From contig JAVLUZ010000157.1 of NCBI GenBank assembly GCA_036768485.1, positions 16,061,877 through 16,125,876 of the forward strand: DNA of 64,000 nucleotides, in the 5' to 3' direction. The translations under genes were made by a program, and so were the position numbers. Position 1 is the stretch's first letter, and every line of letters starts with the position of its first letter. Shown here piece by piece: positions 1 to 10,280 of the stretch. This DNA comes from Mermis nigrescens. Lineage: Eukaryota > Nematoda > Enoplea > Mermithida > Mermithidae. Under the pieces are notes generated by a model. That model was given only the letters and a program-made list of their open reading frames with translations, was not told where the DNA came from and did no database searches.

Positions 1-755
1 CTCCTTAACGGACAAGGGGAAATATCCCGCCTAAAACTTTTTATTCTAAATTTTTTACCCTCCTGGGTCTGAAGGAGTGGAGCGATATTCCGCATAAACA
101 TGACAGGAAAGTCAAGAGCGGCACTCCAAAATCAAATGATTCATATATTTGTTTGCTTGTCAAGTTATATCGTTATTTGGTGCGGATCACGGAGAAAAAA
201 TTCAATAGTATTGTGCTTCAACCGCTTATTAATGCTGGAGGCGAAATAATGACTCTAGATCAGCTCGAGTTATCCATTTAATGAAAAAAATCTGGCCGTG
301 AAGATATTTTTTGTGCTTGTTTATGCCAAGGCGCAATCCTCCACTGTCAGTATTGAAAAATTCAACACTTCGTTTCGAATTTTTTCCGAAAACGTGGGAA
401 AGTGTAACTACAACAGTTCCACCGCATCTAACATTATTCGAACACTCCATTATCACCATTGCGGAAGCAATTCAATTACAGCGCTATACCATGTTGGAAC
501 CTCATAACTAGTCGAGTAACCATCCTAGGTGATGTGCTAGCTTGAGGTTATGCCTTCAGTTCCCATTTTATTCCTATCTTTCATTTCGAAATTCCTTTAG
601 GTACTTGTCCGGCAAATCAGAGTTATGTATACGTTAAGATCAGTAAATTACTTATTTGAATTACCACTGTGATTATGTTGATCTTATGACTTGGTAAAAA
701 GTTAATTCAGTCTTTGTTTAATTTGTTTTGGATGATGATTAGACAGCAAGTACTA
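1..755. other. No recognisable gene
   Basis: AT-rich sequence with only short open frames on both strands that overlap each other and resemble no family I know. I see no array or clear transposon border here. Confidence 0.5.
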
Positions 756-756
756 T

Positions 757-829
757 AATTATTCATGTGTAGTGAGCACTCTGGACTTTGAATCCAGCAA
801 CCGGAGTTCGAATCTATGTGGGACCTCCA
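757..829 (+). pseudogene. tRNA-Gln (TTG) pseudogene
   Basis: The anticodon arm at 781-797 is a clean stem-loop with loop TTG anticodon, as in eukaryotic tRNA-Gln. It is preceded by GTGTAGTGAGCACT, a D-arm-like stretch, and followed by a T-loop (GTTCGAAT) and a 3' acceptor half ending GGGACCT. The 5' acceptor half is not complementary (GGTCCCA would be expected near 757), and the T-stem is imperfect. The bases CCA follow the 3' end directly, which suggests it came from a mature, reverse-transcribed tRNA or a tRNA-derived repeat. Probably not functional. Confidence 0.55.
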
Positions 830-1017
830 ATATGATTGAGAAGCCTAAAAACTGGGCAGATCCGAGGATCTCGCCACTGCACAGTGTTCGGTCGCTTTCG
901 CGAGCCGAACCAGTGCTGAATTACCTAAAAATTTGCGCTATTTATCCCGGAGATGAAACATCATCTCGACTGGTTAAAGCGCAAAAGAATGCGCAAAAGC
1001 TATAAATATATAGCTTA

Positions 1018-1258
1018 TCCATCCAAACAGCGAAATGAGCTGACAGGAAAGCACATCCGAACAGCAAAACGAGCTGACGGGAAAGCACATCTGAACAGCA
1101 AAACGAGCTGACAGGAAAGCCCATCTGAACAGCGAAACGAGTTGACAGGAAAGCCCATCTGAACAGCAAAATGAGCTGATGGGAAAGCACTTCCAAACAG
1201 CGAAACGAGCTGATGGAAAAAGCACATCCGAACAGCAAAACATGCTGACGGGAATGCG
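1018..1258. repeat. Tandem array, about 35-bp unit, ~7 copies
   Basis: Repeats of a unit containing GAACAGCAAAACGAGCTGAC and GGAAAGCACATC, about 35 bp per turn with scattered substitutions. The long overlapping open frames on the minus strand (Ser/Phe/Cys-rich periodic peptides) come from the array and are not treated as a gene. Confidence 0.8.
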
Positions 1259-1321
1259 CAAGAGTTTGATGAGCGTGTATGTGCACTGCACTTACACATG
1301 CAATGAGAAACAGGATGCTTG

Positions 1322-1590
1322 CACACCTGGGCGTGGGGGGTTTGGGGGTTATGCACCACCCCGGAAACCAAAATACCCCCCCTCAGAAATCAAAATACCC
1401 CCCCCCCAGAATTCAATTTCTGAAAAATTTTTTTTCGTTTTTTTCGCAATTTTTTGATGCCAATGGATAGTGCTTGATGAGAAACGTCGAAAAATGGTGT
1501 TTTTATTGCCCTACCACCATTTTTAAGGCCATTTTTTGACTTTCAAAAAATCTTGCACCCCCCCCAGAATTTTTTTGCTGCCCACGTATG
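1322..1590 (+). mobile_element. CACACCTGG-type MITE, intact, 269 bp
   Basis: Starts CACACCTGGGCGTGG and ends CCCACGTATG. It is flanked by a perfect 8-bp duplication GATGCTTG (1314-1321 and 1591-1598). Inside are runs of C, TGATGCCAATGGATAG, and a segment like AAAATGGTGTTTTT, all shared with the other copies. It carries no coding capacity. The 8-bp duplication suggests mobilisation by a hAT-like transposase, although the termini are unusual. Confidence 0.9.
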
Positions 1591-1598
1591 GATGCTTG

Positions 1599-2717
1599 TC
1601 CAATGATCAAAAACAAAGGACGCAAGGCGTTGCAGCCAAAAACAATGGGATAGTCGACGATGAAACCTAAAGCGAGTGTAGCGTAAAAACGGCGGCAAGA
1701 GGGGCCAAAAACCAACAGCAAGAAAGGACAGGGTGACCAGACCACACGCAAAAACCTAACTACATAACTGCCTTACGTGATAATAAATACAGTAATTACA
1801 CAAATCAAGAGATAATTATAGTCGGATTCACACAACTTCGGTCATAAATTTCAAAACTATCTCCGATAAGTGCTGACAGATTACAATTATAACATTGATC
1901 TGATATATAATTATCGTAGCCCTCGGCTTAATGTCGTTGCAAATTCTTAGAATTTATGCGCGAAGTTATGTAAAACAGACTATAGTTACAGCGAAATATT
2001 ATTCATGCTAATCAATAAGATGTGTACACAGAATTGGATAACAATATTTACTACGAATGTAAATTTGTTTATCAGCCTACTATAGTAAGCGGCTAGCACC
2101 AATTGGGCATAAAGGCTACTTGTGGAAGACACCATCCTACATTCACAGGCATCCTGGTATGATTTTTTCATTTTACTTGCAGTAACTTAAAGCCGACACT
2201 TTAAAGCGAGAGACTTCGCTGAAGATACTGTGGACTAATAAGTACATGATTTTCACCGTAAGTGTTGTTGATAGCACAACTAAGATTCGGAATCAGAATT
2301 TACTGTATCCTATTTGAGTTTGCATTGCACGATCCGATTACCGTTTTTTCCACATTTAGGGATTTTCGTGAAGCGAAATTTCGAGATGTAGGAAAAAGTT
2401 TTGGGCCTTGGTTCACATTGTGGAAAATTTTTATAATGAAAAAATGCGTTCTAGAAGGTAAAATCCCAAAAATTTCCCGGATTGATTTATTTTTAATGTT
2501 TGTTATCGATGTTCCCGGCGCGTCACGTCGATTGAAAGAAAGAAAGGAAGAAATTTTTATTACTAATACCAACTGATAAAATACAAAATGACAAGATACA
2601 TAATAGATAATATATAATATATAATGCATAACAGGACTTTTATCGACAGCTTGCTCTAGAACTTAACTGTAATTGAAAATTCAAATCTTTTGAACAGATT
2701 TCAAAAATTTTTATAAT
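1599..2717. other. Non-coding stretch with a dispersed repeat
   Basis: No gene recognised. Bases 1800-1985 match 49385-49560 closely (shared GGTCATAA, AAACTATCTCCG and CTGATATATAATTATCGTA) and end in AACAGACTATAG, the terminal motif of the mariner-like MITE at 33297. Overlapping open frames of about 105 codons at 2262-2629 lie on opposite strands and look fortuitous. Confidence 0.5.
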
Positions 2718-2814
2718 ACAAAATGCAGGGTTGGCAAGGCTGGGTGGCATTCATGTAGCTGGTTCACATATGTATTAACATAGTCATATTACAAGGGCGT
2801 ATGTGTGCGGTCGA

Positions 2815-2915
2815 TAGCATCTGAGGAAACAAGAGAAAGTTGCTGGCAATTGGATTCGAAACGTGGACCCCTTGCTCTAAAGTCCAGAACCATAACCAAT
2901 CGACTAACGCTGGTT
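2815..2915 (-). repeat. tRNA-like (SINE-type) segment
   Basis: On the minus strand it reads as a D-arm-like TTAGTCGATTGGTTATGG, an anticodon-arm-like stretch, then a T-loop-like GTTTCGAATCC. This order and spacing suggest a degenerate tRNA or a tRNA-derived SINE head. The acceptor ends do not pair, so it is not called a tRNA gene. Confidence 0.35.
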
Positions 2916-2993
2916 AATTTCGATAAAGATTGCAAGGTATTTGTAATGTTTTGCTGGTTTACCAGCTGATTAGGCTTAGGCTTAAGTATCATG

Positions 2994-3137
2994 GACTGAC
3001 CAAAATGTTGGTGCCAGCGTTTAAAATAAGCCTGAGTAATGGGATGCGACGAGTGGAGCGAGCGAAGCGAGCGACGCGAGTTGCATCCCATTTTTTAGGC
3101 TTATTTTAAACGCTGGCACTCAACATTTTGGTCAGTC
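2994..3137. repeat. Long near-perfect hairpin
   Basis: Arms 2994-3048 and 3083-3137 are reverse complements with few mismatches. The loop is purine-rich and itself repetitive (GAGCGAGCGAAGCGAGCGA). It lies in the centre of the nested transposon. Such a structure could extrude as a cruciform or give a double-stranded RNA if transcribed. Confidence 0.85.
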
Positions 3138-4307
3138 ACATGAATCTACTGGAAAAATCTGATGACTGCCTTATTTGTTTTCGACTTGACTCAAATCAAA
3201 CCAGTTAGGTGGCAGCTTTCACCGGATACTATTTGCTGTATACGTACCTATAACGTGGCTATCTTAATACATATGTGAACCAGCTACACCAATGCCGGCT
3301 GGGTTTTTTTAACTTGGGTTTTTTGGGTTTTTTGTGGGTTTTTTGGGTGCAAGAAATTCTTGGGTTTTGGGTTTTTTGGGTTTTTTATCCACAGGTTAAG
3401 AATTTATTTGTAATGGAATTAAATACTGTGTATTGTCAATGTTTTTTGTATCATGGTTGTTCCTTTTACAATTGCTTGCGATGCACGAGGTTAAGTGTCC
3501 ATCCATTCTCATCCTCTCCTCCTTCCTGTTGCTGTTTTTCTCCTATAGTATATACTTTTCAAATGAGAAAAGCCGCCCAATAAAGGCTATGTGGCAATGT
3601 AGCATGGATTTTTCTACTAATATGGCGAATTTTTTGTTTTTTTCTTGAAGCAGAGCAGAATTTATGAAGAAATTTCAATATTATGCATTTAGAAATTGCT
3701 CTGCCCAATTTTTCATTCTGTTCACACAGCATGGATTGTGCTTGTGATGTGAATGACCAATTTTGTTGCTGAATTTTGTGTATTAGCTGAATAAAGTTGT
3801 TGTTTACTTGTTTTGTTTTGTGTCTTGAAGCTGTTGAAGTATTCTCAGCTACTATCTATAGCTCGAGCTAGAATTTTTATTAAAAAAACCCATAAAAAAA
3901 CCCTTAAAAACCCCAAAAAACCCAAAAAAAACCCAAAAACCCAAAATTCGAAATTTCCAAATCTGGGTTTTTCCATCCCTGACAAAATGTGTTATAGTGA
4001 GCCAAAGTTTCAAAATTTAATTTAAGCTTATATTTGTCACTAGATGCCAGGCCACGCCGGATCGCAGCACCGTTATCGACAGCTTGTTCTAGAACTTTTC
4101 TATGATTGGAAATTCTTGCCTTCTGCACGGATTTTCGGTCAATTTTCATAATGCATAAATGCTCTTTTTAGAAGTGTAAAATTCAAAATTTTCCGGGCGT
4201 CGGGTTGATTTAGTTTAATTATTTGCTATTGATGTTTAGGCCGCGCCGTGCTCGATTACTAGCAATTTTATTGCGAAAATGCTTTTTAGAGAGGTGAAAT
4301 TTCTAAA

Positions 4308-4537
4308 TTTGGAGGGGGGGGGGGTGAAAAAATTTTCAAAGATCAAAAAATAATCTTAAAAGTGGTCGTATGGCGAAATTACACCATTTTTTGACGTTTC
4401 TCATTGAGCACTATCCAATGGCATCAAAAAGTTCGCTAAAAAAAAATTTTCAAAATCTGAATTCTGGGGGTATTTTGATTTCTGGGGGTATTTCAACTTC
4501 TGGGGGTGCATACCCCCAACCCCCACGCCCACGTGTG
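4308..4537 (-). mobile_element. CACACCTGG-type MITE, truncated
   Basis: A reverse-oriented copy. The end ...CCCCCACGCCCACGTGTG is present at 4537, but the opposite end (CATACGTGGGCAGC) is missing and replaced by a G-run at about 4308. No clear target-site duplication is left. Bases 4050-4300 beside it resemble one monomer of the 21.9-23.2 kb satellite (TTGCTATTGATGTTTAGGCC). Confidence 0.75.
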
Positions 4538-4590
4538 ACGTGAACTAGTGAAGTCTTTGAAATGCAGTTTTAGAAGATAGAACTTATTAC

Positions 4591-5201
4591 CAGGGTTGGC
4601 AAGGCTGGGTTTTTTGAATCTGGGTTTTTGGGTGCAAAGAACTCATTGGGTTCCGGGTTTTTTGGATTGTTTATCCACAGGTTACAAATTTTTTAAATAG
4701 ACTGAAATAAATACTGTAGGTGATTCAAATTGTATTTCCAATCTCTTTTTGTTTGCTTCATGCTGTTTCTTTGACTAGTAAAGGCCAACCAACCTCAGTC
4801 TGGTCAACACAATGCTCATGCTTATAAATCTCAGCCCCTAGCTTACAATTGCCATGCCATACTGCAAAACAGGGCGCTTTTATTTAGCTACCTCAATGGC
4901 CCACACTTTTCTGAGTTCGACCAATTTTTCTATTAAAGATATATACATACGTGTGGCAGTCGCAGTGAACGATCGATTTTGTTGTTGGATTTCAATATTA
5001 GCTGAATAAAGTTGTTGCTCTTTGTTTGTTTCGTGTCTTGCAGCTGTTGAAAGTATTCCCAACTACTGTATGTAGCTCTAATTGTCATTTCCGTCAGAAA
5101 CCGAAAAAATCCTAAGAAAACCCAAAAAAACACAGAAAATACCCTAAAAATCCCAAAAACCCAAAGTTCAAAATTTTCAAATCTGGGTTTTTTCATTCCT
5201 G
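4591..5201 (+). mobile_element. CAGGGTTGG-type hAT-like MITE, intact, 611 bp
   Basis: Starts CAGGGTTGGCAAGG and ends TTCATTCCTG, with a perfect 8-bp TSD CTTATTAC at 4583-4590 and 5202-5209. It has the same G-rich left and C-rich right subterminal repeats as the copy at 2726-3981. A fragment of a third copy starts at 5486 and is lost where the long-TIR element begins. It has no transposase. Confidence 0.9.
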
Positions 5202-5575
5202 CTTATTACCGATCTTTATATTCATTTCAGTACACTAAATTTACGATAACAAAATGTTCAAAAACTCGTTTTGGGTCGCGCTATTTTATGTAGGATGGAC
5301 TTTCTGAAACAAAAACATCGGTTTTGTAGAATGAACGCTCAATTTTTGAACGCTTTTTAGACCCCCAGAATGTGAAGCATGATTTGAAATGTGGAAAAAA
5401 ATTTTGGGTATGATTCACATTGAAAACCGAATCGGTATGAAAAAAGGTGGATCCGATCATCTAAAAAACCTGCTCTGTACTGTGGTCAGGGTTGCTAAGG
5501 CGGGGCTTCCCCTAGGGGGTTTTTTTGAGGCCGTTGGAGGCATTTTTTAGCGATTTGAGGTTTTTTGCAACTATA

Positions 5576-7983
5576 CAGTTCTTGTCACGGAAATTGCAAA
5601 CGCAGCGCCGCTGTGATTTACTACGATTGACCAACTACAGTAGAACGTAAGCGCTTTTACCGTAGCCACGCGTGTTCGGCCATAGAAAGATGCATTCGGC
5701 GTTAGTAGATCGCAGCTAGAATATTGCGTTAAGTGTCACACAAACGGTAAAAAGAATTTCTCAATCTGCTTTGATTTTTTGCATGCGTGCGTCTCAAAAG
5801 TGTGTGCATGCTGCAGGTCCAGTCCGAGAATAAAGATAAAAATAGATTGGAATTTTCGTGCATATCATTATAATTCTCATTTCCTCCATTGGAATCTCAT
5901 CTAAGAGATAATGGGCATAAAAATGGAAGAAAATAGTATTTCCTGTGTGCGATCAATTGCATGTTGCTCTGCCGCAGAAGTGCATTTTTAAATTAATTTC
6001 AGGCTGAGAACGTTTGGCATTTTAAAACAAATTCATCGGCAATGAAGAGCAAAAGATTTAAAAATCATATAGACCCAGGGAACGCGAGCGAAATCTTTGT
6101 GAGCTTGTGTATTGAAATATCAGGAGGTAAAAATTTGTTGTTGTTTTCAAACCTTGCCTTTATTACATTTTTTAGGCGTATGTCCGCTGAATAGAATAAA
6201 TACAAAATGGCAGATACGCATATATAAAAACTTTAATTGAACAAGATGAATTGCGAAGAAAGCTGGCTGGTCAGAATAAAATTTGCGCTGAAATAATAGA
6301 ATGGGCAATATTTTTGAGCTATATGCTTGCCTGAGGAGACAGACACTATGTGATGTAAAACACTTCTGAACTGAATATATTATTGATGTGCATATCATAA
6401 ATAAATGAAAAAAGCGAAGATACAAAATATTTTTGAAAGCGGATAATGAGGAACTTTTTATCAATTTTGTAGTTTAAAGGCATAATGATATTTATTATTT
6501 AGTTTATTTTATGTAACAAAAATTTTAAATATGCAGCACCTAAATTCTAGGAGGTCAGAATAAGGTAAATCGCCAAAAATATAACTAAAAATAGAATTCT
6601 GGGGTCTACAGTAATTTGGAGGGGTATGTATTTCAACTTCTGGGGTCACAGCCCCCCATAGCCATTTGTGGCCAGAAGGAAGGAGCATCAACAGTGTTTT
6701 TAAAACAATATTATTAAGGCTTCATCCCTCCACAATCCCCATACTGTGCTGGTATGACATATGATTAATTTTATTATTCTTTTCAGAACTATAAAGGAAT
6801 CGAATACAGATTTATCATTAATTAATTGATGCATTCATTTTAAAATTAATTTTAAATATCAATTTTCAAATTCCCGTCTAGTCGTATTCCATGTCAGTTC
6901 CCCTCTAATATTACTAATTGTATCATTATGTAAATATTAATATAGAATTATGTAATAAAAGTATAATTATTTTATCAAATCACTTCAGACGCTTATTTAG
7001 TTCAATTTTTTCAATAATAGATTTCGTTCTTCCATGCCTGTGTCAAAAGAACGGCCAGCTTGGCTATTTTTATCTTTCCGATTTACGCTCGGCGTGCTCG
7101 TATTACCCTCCGATTGGTTAAAGAAAAAGACACGCATACCGTATGTTTGTATTAATACGCATTAAGAAGGTCATCTCATTCCACTATCCGCAATCCACTA
7201 AGGATGATGTACCATTAATTTGCAAAACTATTTTTCATCTGTATTTCACTATTTTGTTAAATTTTCTATCTAGCTTAGAGCTTACAGTCAATATTCATTC
7301 TCTCTTCCCAATTTCGCAATATAATAGTGGAAGATATGGTTTGTAGAAGAATGAAAATACCTTTTTAAAAAACCTTTTGTCCAAAAGATAAGAGCAATTT
7401 GCTTTGATTTAATTTCTAATTTTGATCTAGTCAAAAAGATGCGATTTTTAAAATCATATAAATAATGGCAAAAGAAATTTTTAGGCCTATATGATTTTTG
7501 AATCTTTTGCTCTTCATTGGCCATGAATTTGTTTTAAAACGCAGAACGCTCTCAGCCTGAAATTAATTTTAAAATGCTCTTTTGCGGCAGAGCAATATGC
7601 AATTGATCGCACACAGGAAATACTATTTTCTTTAATTTTTATGCCCATTATCTCTTAGATAAGATTCCAATGGAGGAAACGAGAATTATAATGATATGCA
7701 CGAAAATTCCAATCTATTTTTACCTTTTTTCTCTGACTGGACCTGCAGCATGCACACACTTTTGAGACGCACGCATGCAAAAATCAAAGCAGACTGAGAA
7801 ATTCTTTTTACCGTTTGTGTGACAAATAACGCAATATGCTAGCTGCGATCTACTAACGCCGAACGCATCTTTCTATGGCTGAACACGCGTGGCTACGGTA
7901 AAAGCGCTTATGTTTTACTGTAGTTGGTCAATCGTAGTAAATCACAGCGGCTGCTGCGTTTGCAATTTCCGTGACAAGAACTG
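5576..7983. mobile_element. 2.4-kb long-TIR transposon with TA target site
   Basis: Left TIR about 5576-6072 and right TIR about 7487-7983, roughly 500 bp each and nearly identical in reverse complement. The ends are CAGTTCTTGTCACGG and CCGTGACAAGAACTG, each abutting TA, the Tc1/mariner-type target. The 1.4-kb middle is AT-rich and has no transposase; its longest open frames are under 110 codons and resemble nothing. It is probably non-autonomous. The A/T-rich interior may hold older fragments, such as a degraded CACACCTGG-type end near 6600-6665. Confidence 0.85.
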
Positions 7984-8109
7984 TACCTAACTGTTGGTTG
8001 GGGTTTTTAGCCAGTTTAAGGTGAAAATTGGGAGTTTTATCAAAAAATTTGAAATCTAGAGTGCATTGTGAATATATAGTAAAAAATCGATGAGAATCTC
8101 GAACTTGAT

Positions 8110-8768
8110 TTTTCGGACTTTTATTTCGAGAAATAAAGCCATGCTGATCAAGGCTTTCAAAACTTATGTCAGACCTATTCTTGAATATAGTACAGTGGTT
8201 TGGAACCCCCGACATTGATTTAGTCGAAAATGTAAAACAAAGATTTACCAAACGGTTATTTAGTGATAAAACGTCTATCTTATGATTTTAGATTGAAAGA
8301 ATTGTGTCTTGAACGCTTAGAACTCCGGCGGATTCACTTTGATTTAAGCATGGTCTATTCCATCGTCAATTTTCAGAATTTTCCTTTTGAAGAATTTTTT
8401 ACCTTCAATATGCTGTCAAATCATGCAGTGAACTCTCGTAAACTGATAATTAAGAAATCGAATTCAGATATTAGAAAATACGATTTTTGTAATCGTGTGG
8501 TTTCTTTGTGGAATTCTTTGCCTGAGCAAGTTATACAAGCTCCTAACTCGAAAGTGTTTATGATGAGATTGAAACAACTTGAGTTCACCAATTTTCTCAA
8601 GGGCCGTAATTAAGCGGAGTTTTCGTTTGCCTTTATACATGTCCGCGTCCATCAAATATTATCGTAATATTATTTAAGCAATTATACTATATTTCTTATG
8701 TAACATTTCATTAATTTGTTCACTTACATTGATGACGAATAAATTTTGATTTTGATTTTGATTTTGAT
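8110..8768 (+). pseudogene. LINE reverse-transcriptase 3' end, frameshifted
   Basis: The C-terminal part of a non-LTR retrotransposon ORF2 (Jockey/CR1-like). Key stretches are YVRPILEYSTVVWNP (8167-8211), then YDFRLKELCLERLELRRIH from about 8281, then VVSLWNSLPEQVI from about 8497, ending in a TAA at 8611-8613. The reading frame shifts near 8205 and again near 8260, so this copy is dead. The catalytic (YxDD) domain is missing, a 5' truncation typical of LINE insertion. The 3' end carries a (TTTTGA)n tail at about 8740-8768, which marks the plus strand as the sense strand. Confidence 0.88.
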
Positions 8769-9001
8769 AACACTTGGAAGCCCTGTCTGTGGTCTGTTAC
8801 AGCAAGGTAGTGTCTATATCTCGACCTGAGTGGGTTAATACTCACCTAAGCGGTTGAAGCCTTTTATTCAAATTTAAGTTCTTCAAAAGAATAAGTAATT
8901 AGAGAATTACTGAATATGTTTGGTGCAAAGCACTGAAAAATATGCAGAATTTTGCAGTCGGCATTTCATGCTTAAATTCCAGTTATATTGAAGCGAACAG
9001 T

Positions 9002-9064
9002 CAGGCCCGTATCCAGGATGTTGTTTTGGGGGGTAACGACCAAAATATTTATAAACATAAGGGG
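9002..9064 (+). mobile_element. CAGGCCCG-type hAT MITE, end fragment
   Basis: The first 60 bases match the left end of the intact element at 29783 (CAGGCCCGTATCCAGGAT and a G-run). The rest is missing or very diverged, and the CACACCTGG-type insertion at 9073 follows at once. Confidence 0.6.
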
Positions 9065-9072
9065 GACTAAAG

Positions 9073-9463
9073 CACACCTGGGTAATGCCCCATATCGGCC
9101 CATCACCAGGACGGGTTGAACGAAAAGTTGGACGGGGCGAAGGGGTAACTTGGATGGGGCTATGTTTTGTACAGGGAGAAAATTTTTGGAGATAATTTAA
9201 GGAAATGCTAGATACAGTATATCATGATCAGTTTGCAAAACATGCACAAGAACCATCTTATTACACTGTTCGACACCTTTTCAATGGATGGATCCACCTT
9301 TTTTCAGTGACTGACCCACTGATTAAGCTGAAAGACCCACCTTTCTCAGGCACAGACCCACCTTTTTTCAGGGACAGACCCACCTTTTTCAGGGTCTAGG
9401 GACCCACCTACCCTTTTGACTGGAAGTTGGACGGGGCGAACCGTCAGCCATTGCCCAGGTATG
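9073..9463 (+). mobile_element. CACACCTGG-type element carrying a short array
   Basis: Starts CACACCTGGGTAATG and ends CATTGCCCAGGTATG. The flanking duplication is GACTAAAG/GACTGAAG (7 of 8 match) at 9065-9072 and 9464-9471. The subterminal motif GTTGGACGGGGCGAA occurs near both ends. The interior (about 9290-9410) holds 4-5 copies of a roughly 30-bp unit containing GACCCACCTTTTTTCAGGGA. Confidence 0.85.
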
Positions 9464-10280
9464 GACTGAAGGATGAATTAAAAAACGCATTTTACGACTA
9501 CTAGAGCTGAACTTTTTGTAAATTTTGCTACCTAGATGCCTTGAATAGGGTGAGAATTCAATGGACACTCTTAAACAAATCTTATTTTCCGCATAAAACC
9601 TGTGCAAAACAGATGACATAGATGCAGAATACGCTTTAGGTTGTATAATGACTAAAATTCGAGCGTTTATACCAGTGTGCTTGAGACATAATAGACTTTA
9701 ATCATAATTTTGAAATTCGGCACAAAGCGCCGAAACATTTTGCCGATTTTTGGCTAAAAAACCAAAGGGTGGAGTAGAGGAAAAATCATTCTCATATTTT
9801 GTTGGTGGGGGGCACGTGCCCATCTATCTCCTGAATAGGGGTCTACAAACAGTGCAGAAATAAGTACAATGCAGCGTTAAGCGCTTAAAAAGTTTGGCTT
9901 TTCTCACCATTTTAATTAAAATTTCAGTTTCCTGAAGAAATAATTATGTAATTATCCATGCGGAGCGCTGGAAAATTCCGAAAGTTTCACCACGTTCAGT
10001 CCGAATTCGGGCATTCTAGACAATGAGTTAGGAATACAATTACGTAATTTAGTGAATGGTAGGGATGCAACAGGTAGTGAATTTTAGTGCACTCGGGTTC
10101 GGGTGGTTCACTTAAGTTTATTCGGGTTTGGGTTTGGGAAGTTCTGGTGTGGATATCCAAATCAGTATCCAATCGGGTTCGGGTAGTACAGTAAACATGT
10201 ACGCATAATGAACTATACGTACGTACAATAGAATGGTGTGTTTCTTGTACGTTAGTAAAACTTGATGTTAGAATGCCAAT

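Larger units (their letters stand above)
2746..3296 (+). mobile_element. Nested 551-bp transposon with tRNA-like part and hairpin
   Basis: TIRs pair GGCATTCATGTAGCTGGTTC at the left with a matching reversed end ...CCAGCTACACCAATGCC at the right. A perfect 8-bp TSD GGCTGGGT lies at 2738-2745 and 3297-3304, inside the CAGGGTTGG-type element. The interior holds a reverse-strand tRNA-like stretch (2815-2915) and a very long hairpin (2994-3137). No transposase frame is present. Confidence 0.85.
2726..3981 (+). mobile_element. CAGGGTTGG-type hAT-like MITE with nested insertion
   Basis: Starts CAGGGTTGGCAAGGCTGGG and ends CCATCCCTG, with a perfect 8-bp TSD ACAAAATG at 2718-2725 and 3982-3989. G-rich and C-rich repeats (GGGTTTTTT left, AAAAAACCC right) lie near each end, so the element can fold back. 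A second transposon (2746-3296) is inserted within its left end. Without that insertion it is about 0.7 kb. A second copy lies at 4591-5201. Confidence 0.88.

Noticed and set aside
942..1371. Three overlapping minus-strand frames of 105-118 codons
   Set aside because: They come from the ~35-bp tandem array at 1018-1258 and run into a MITE.
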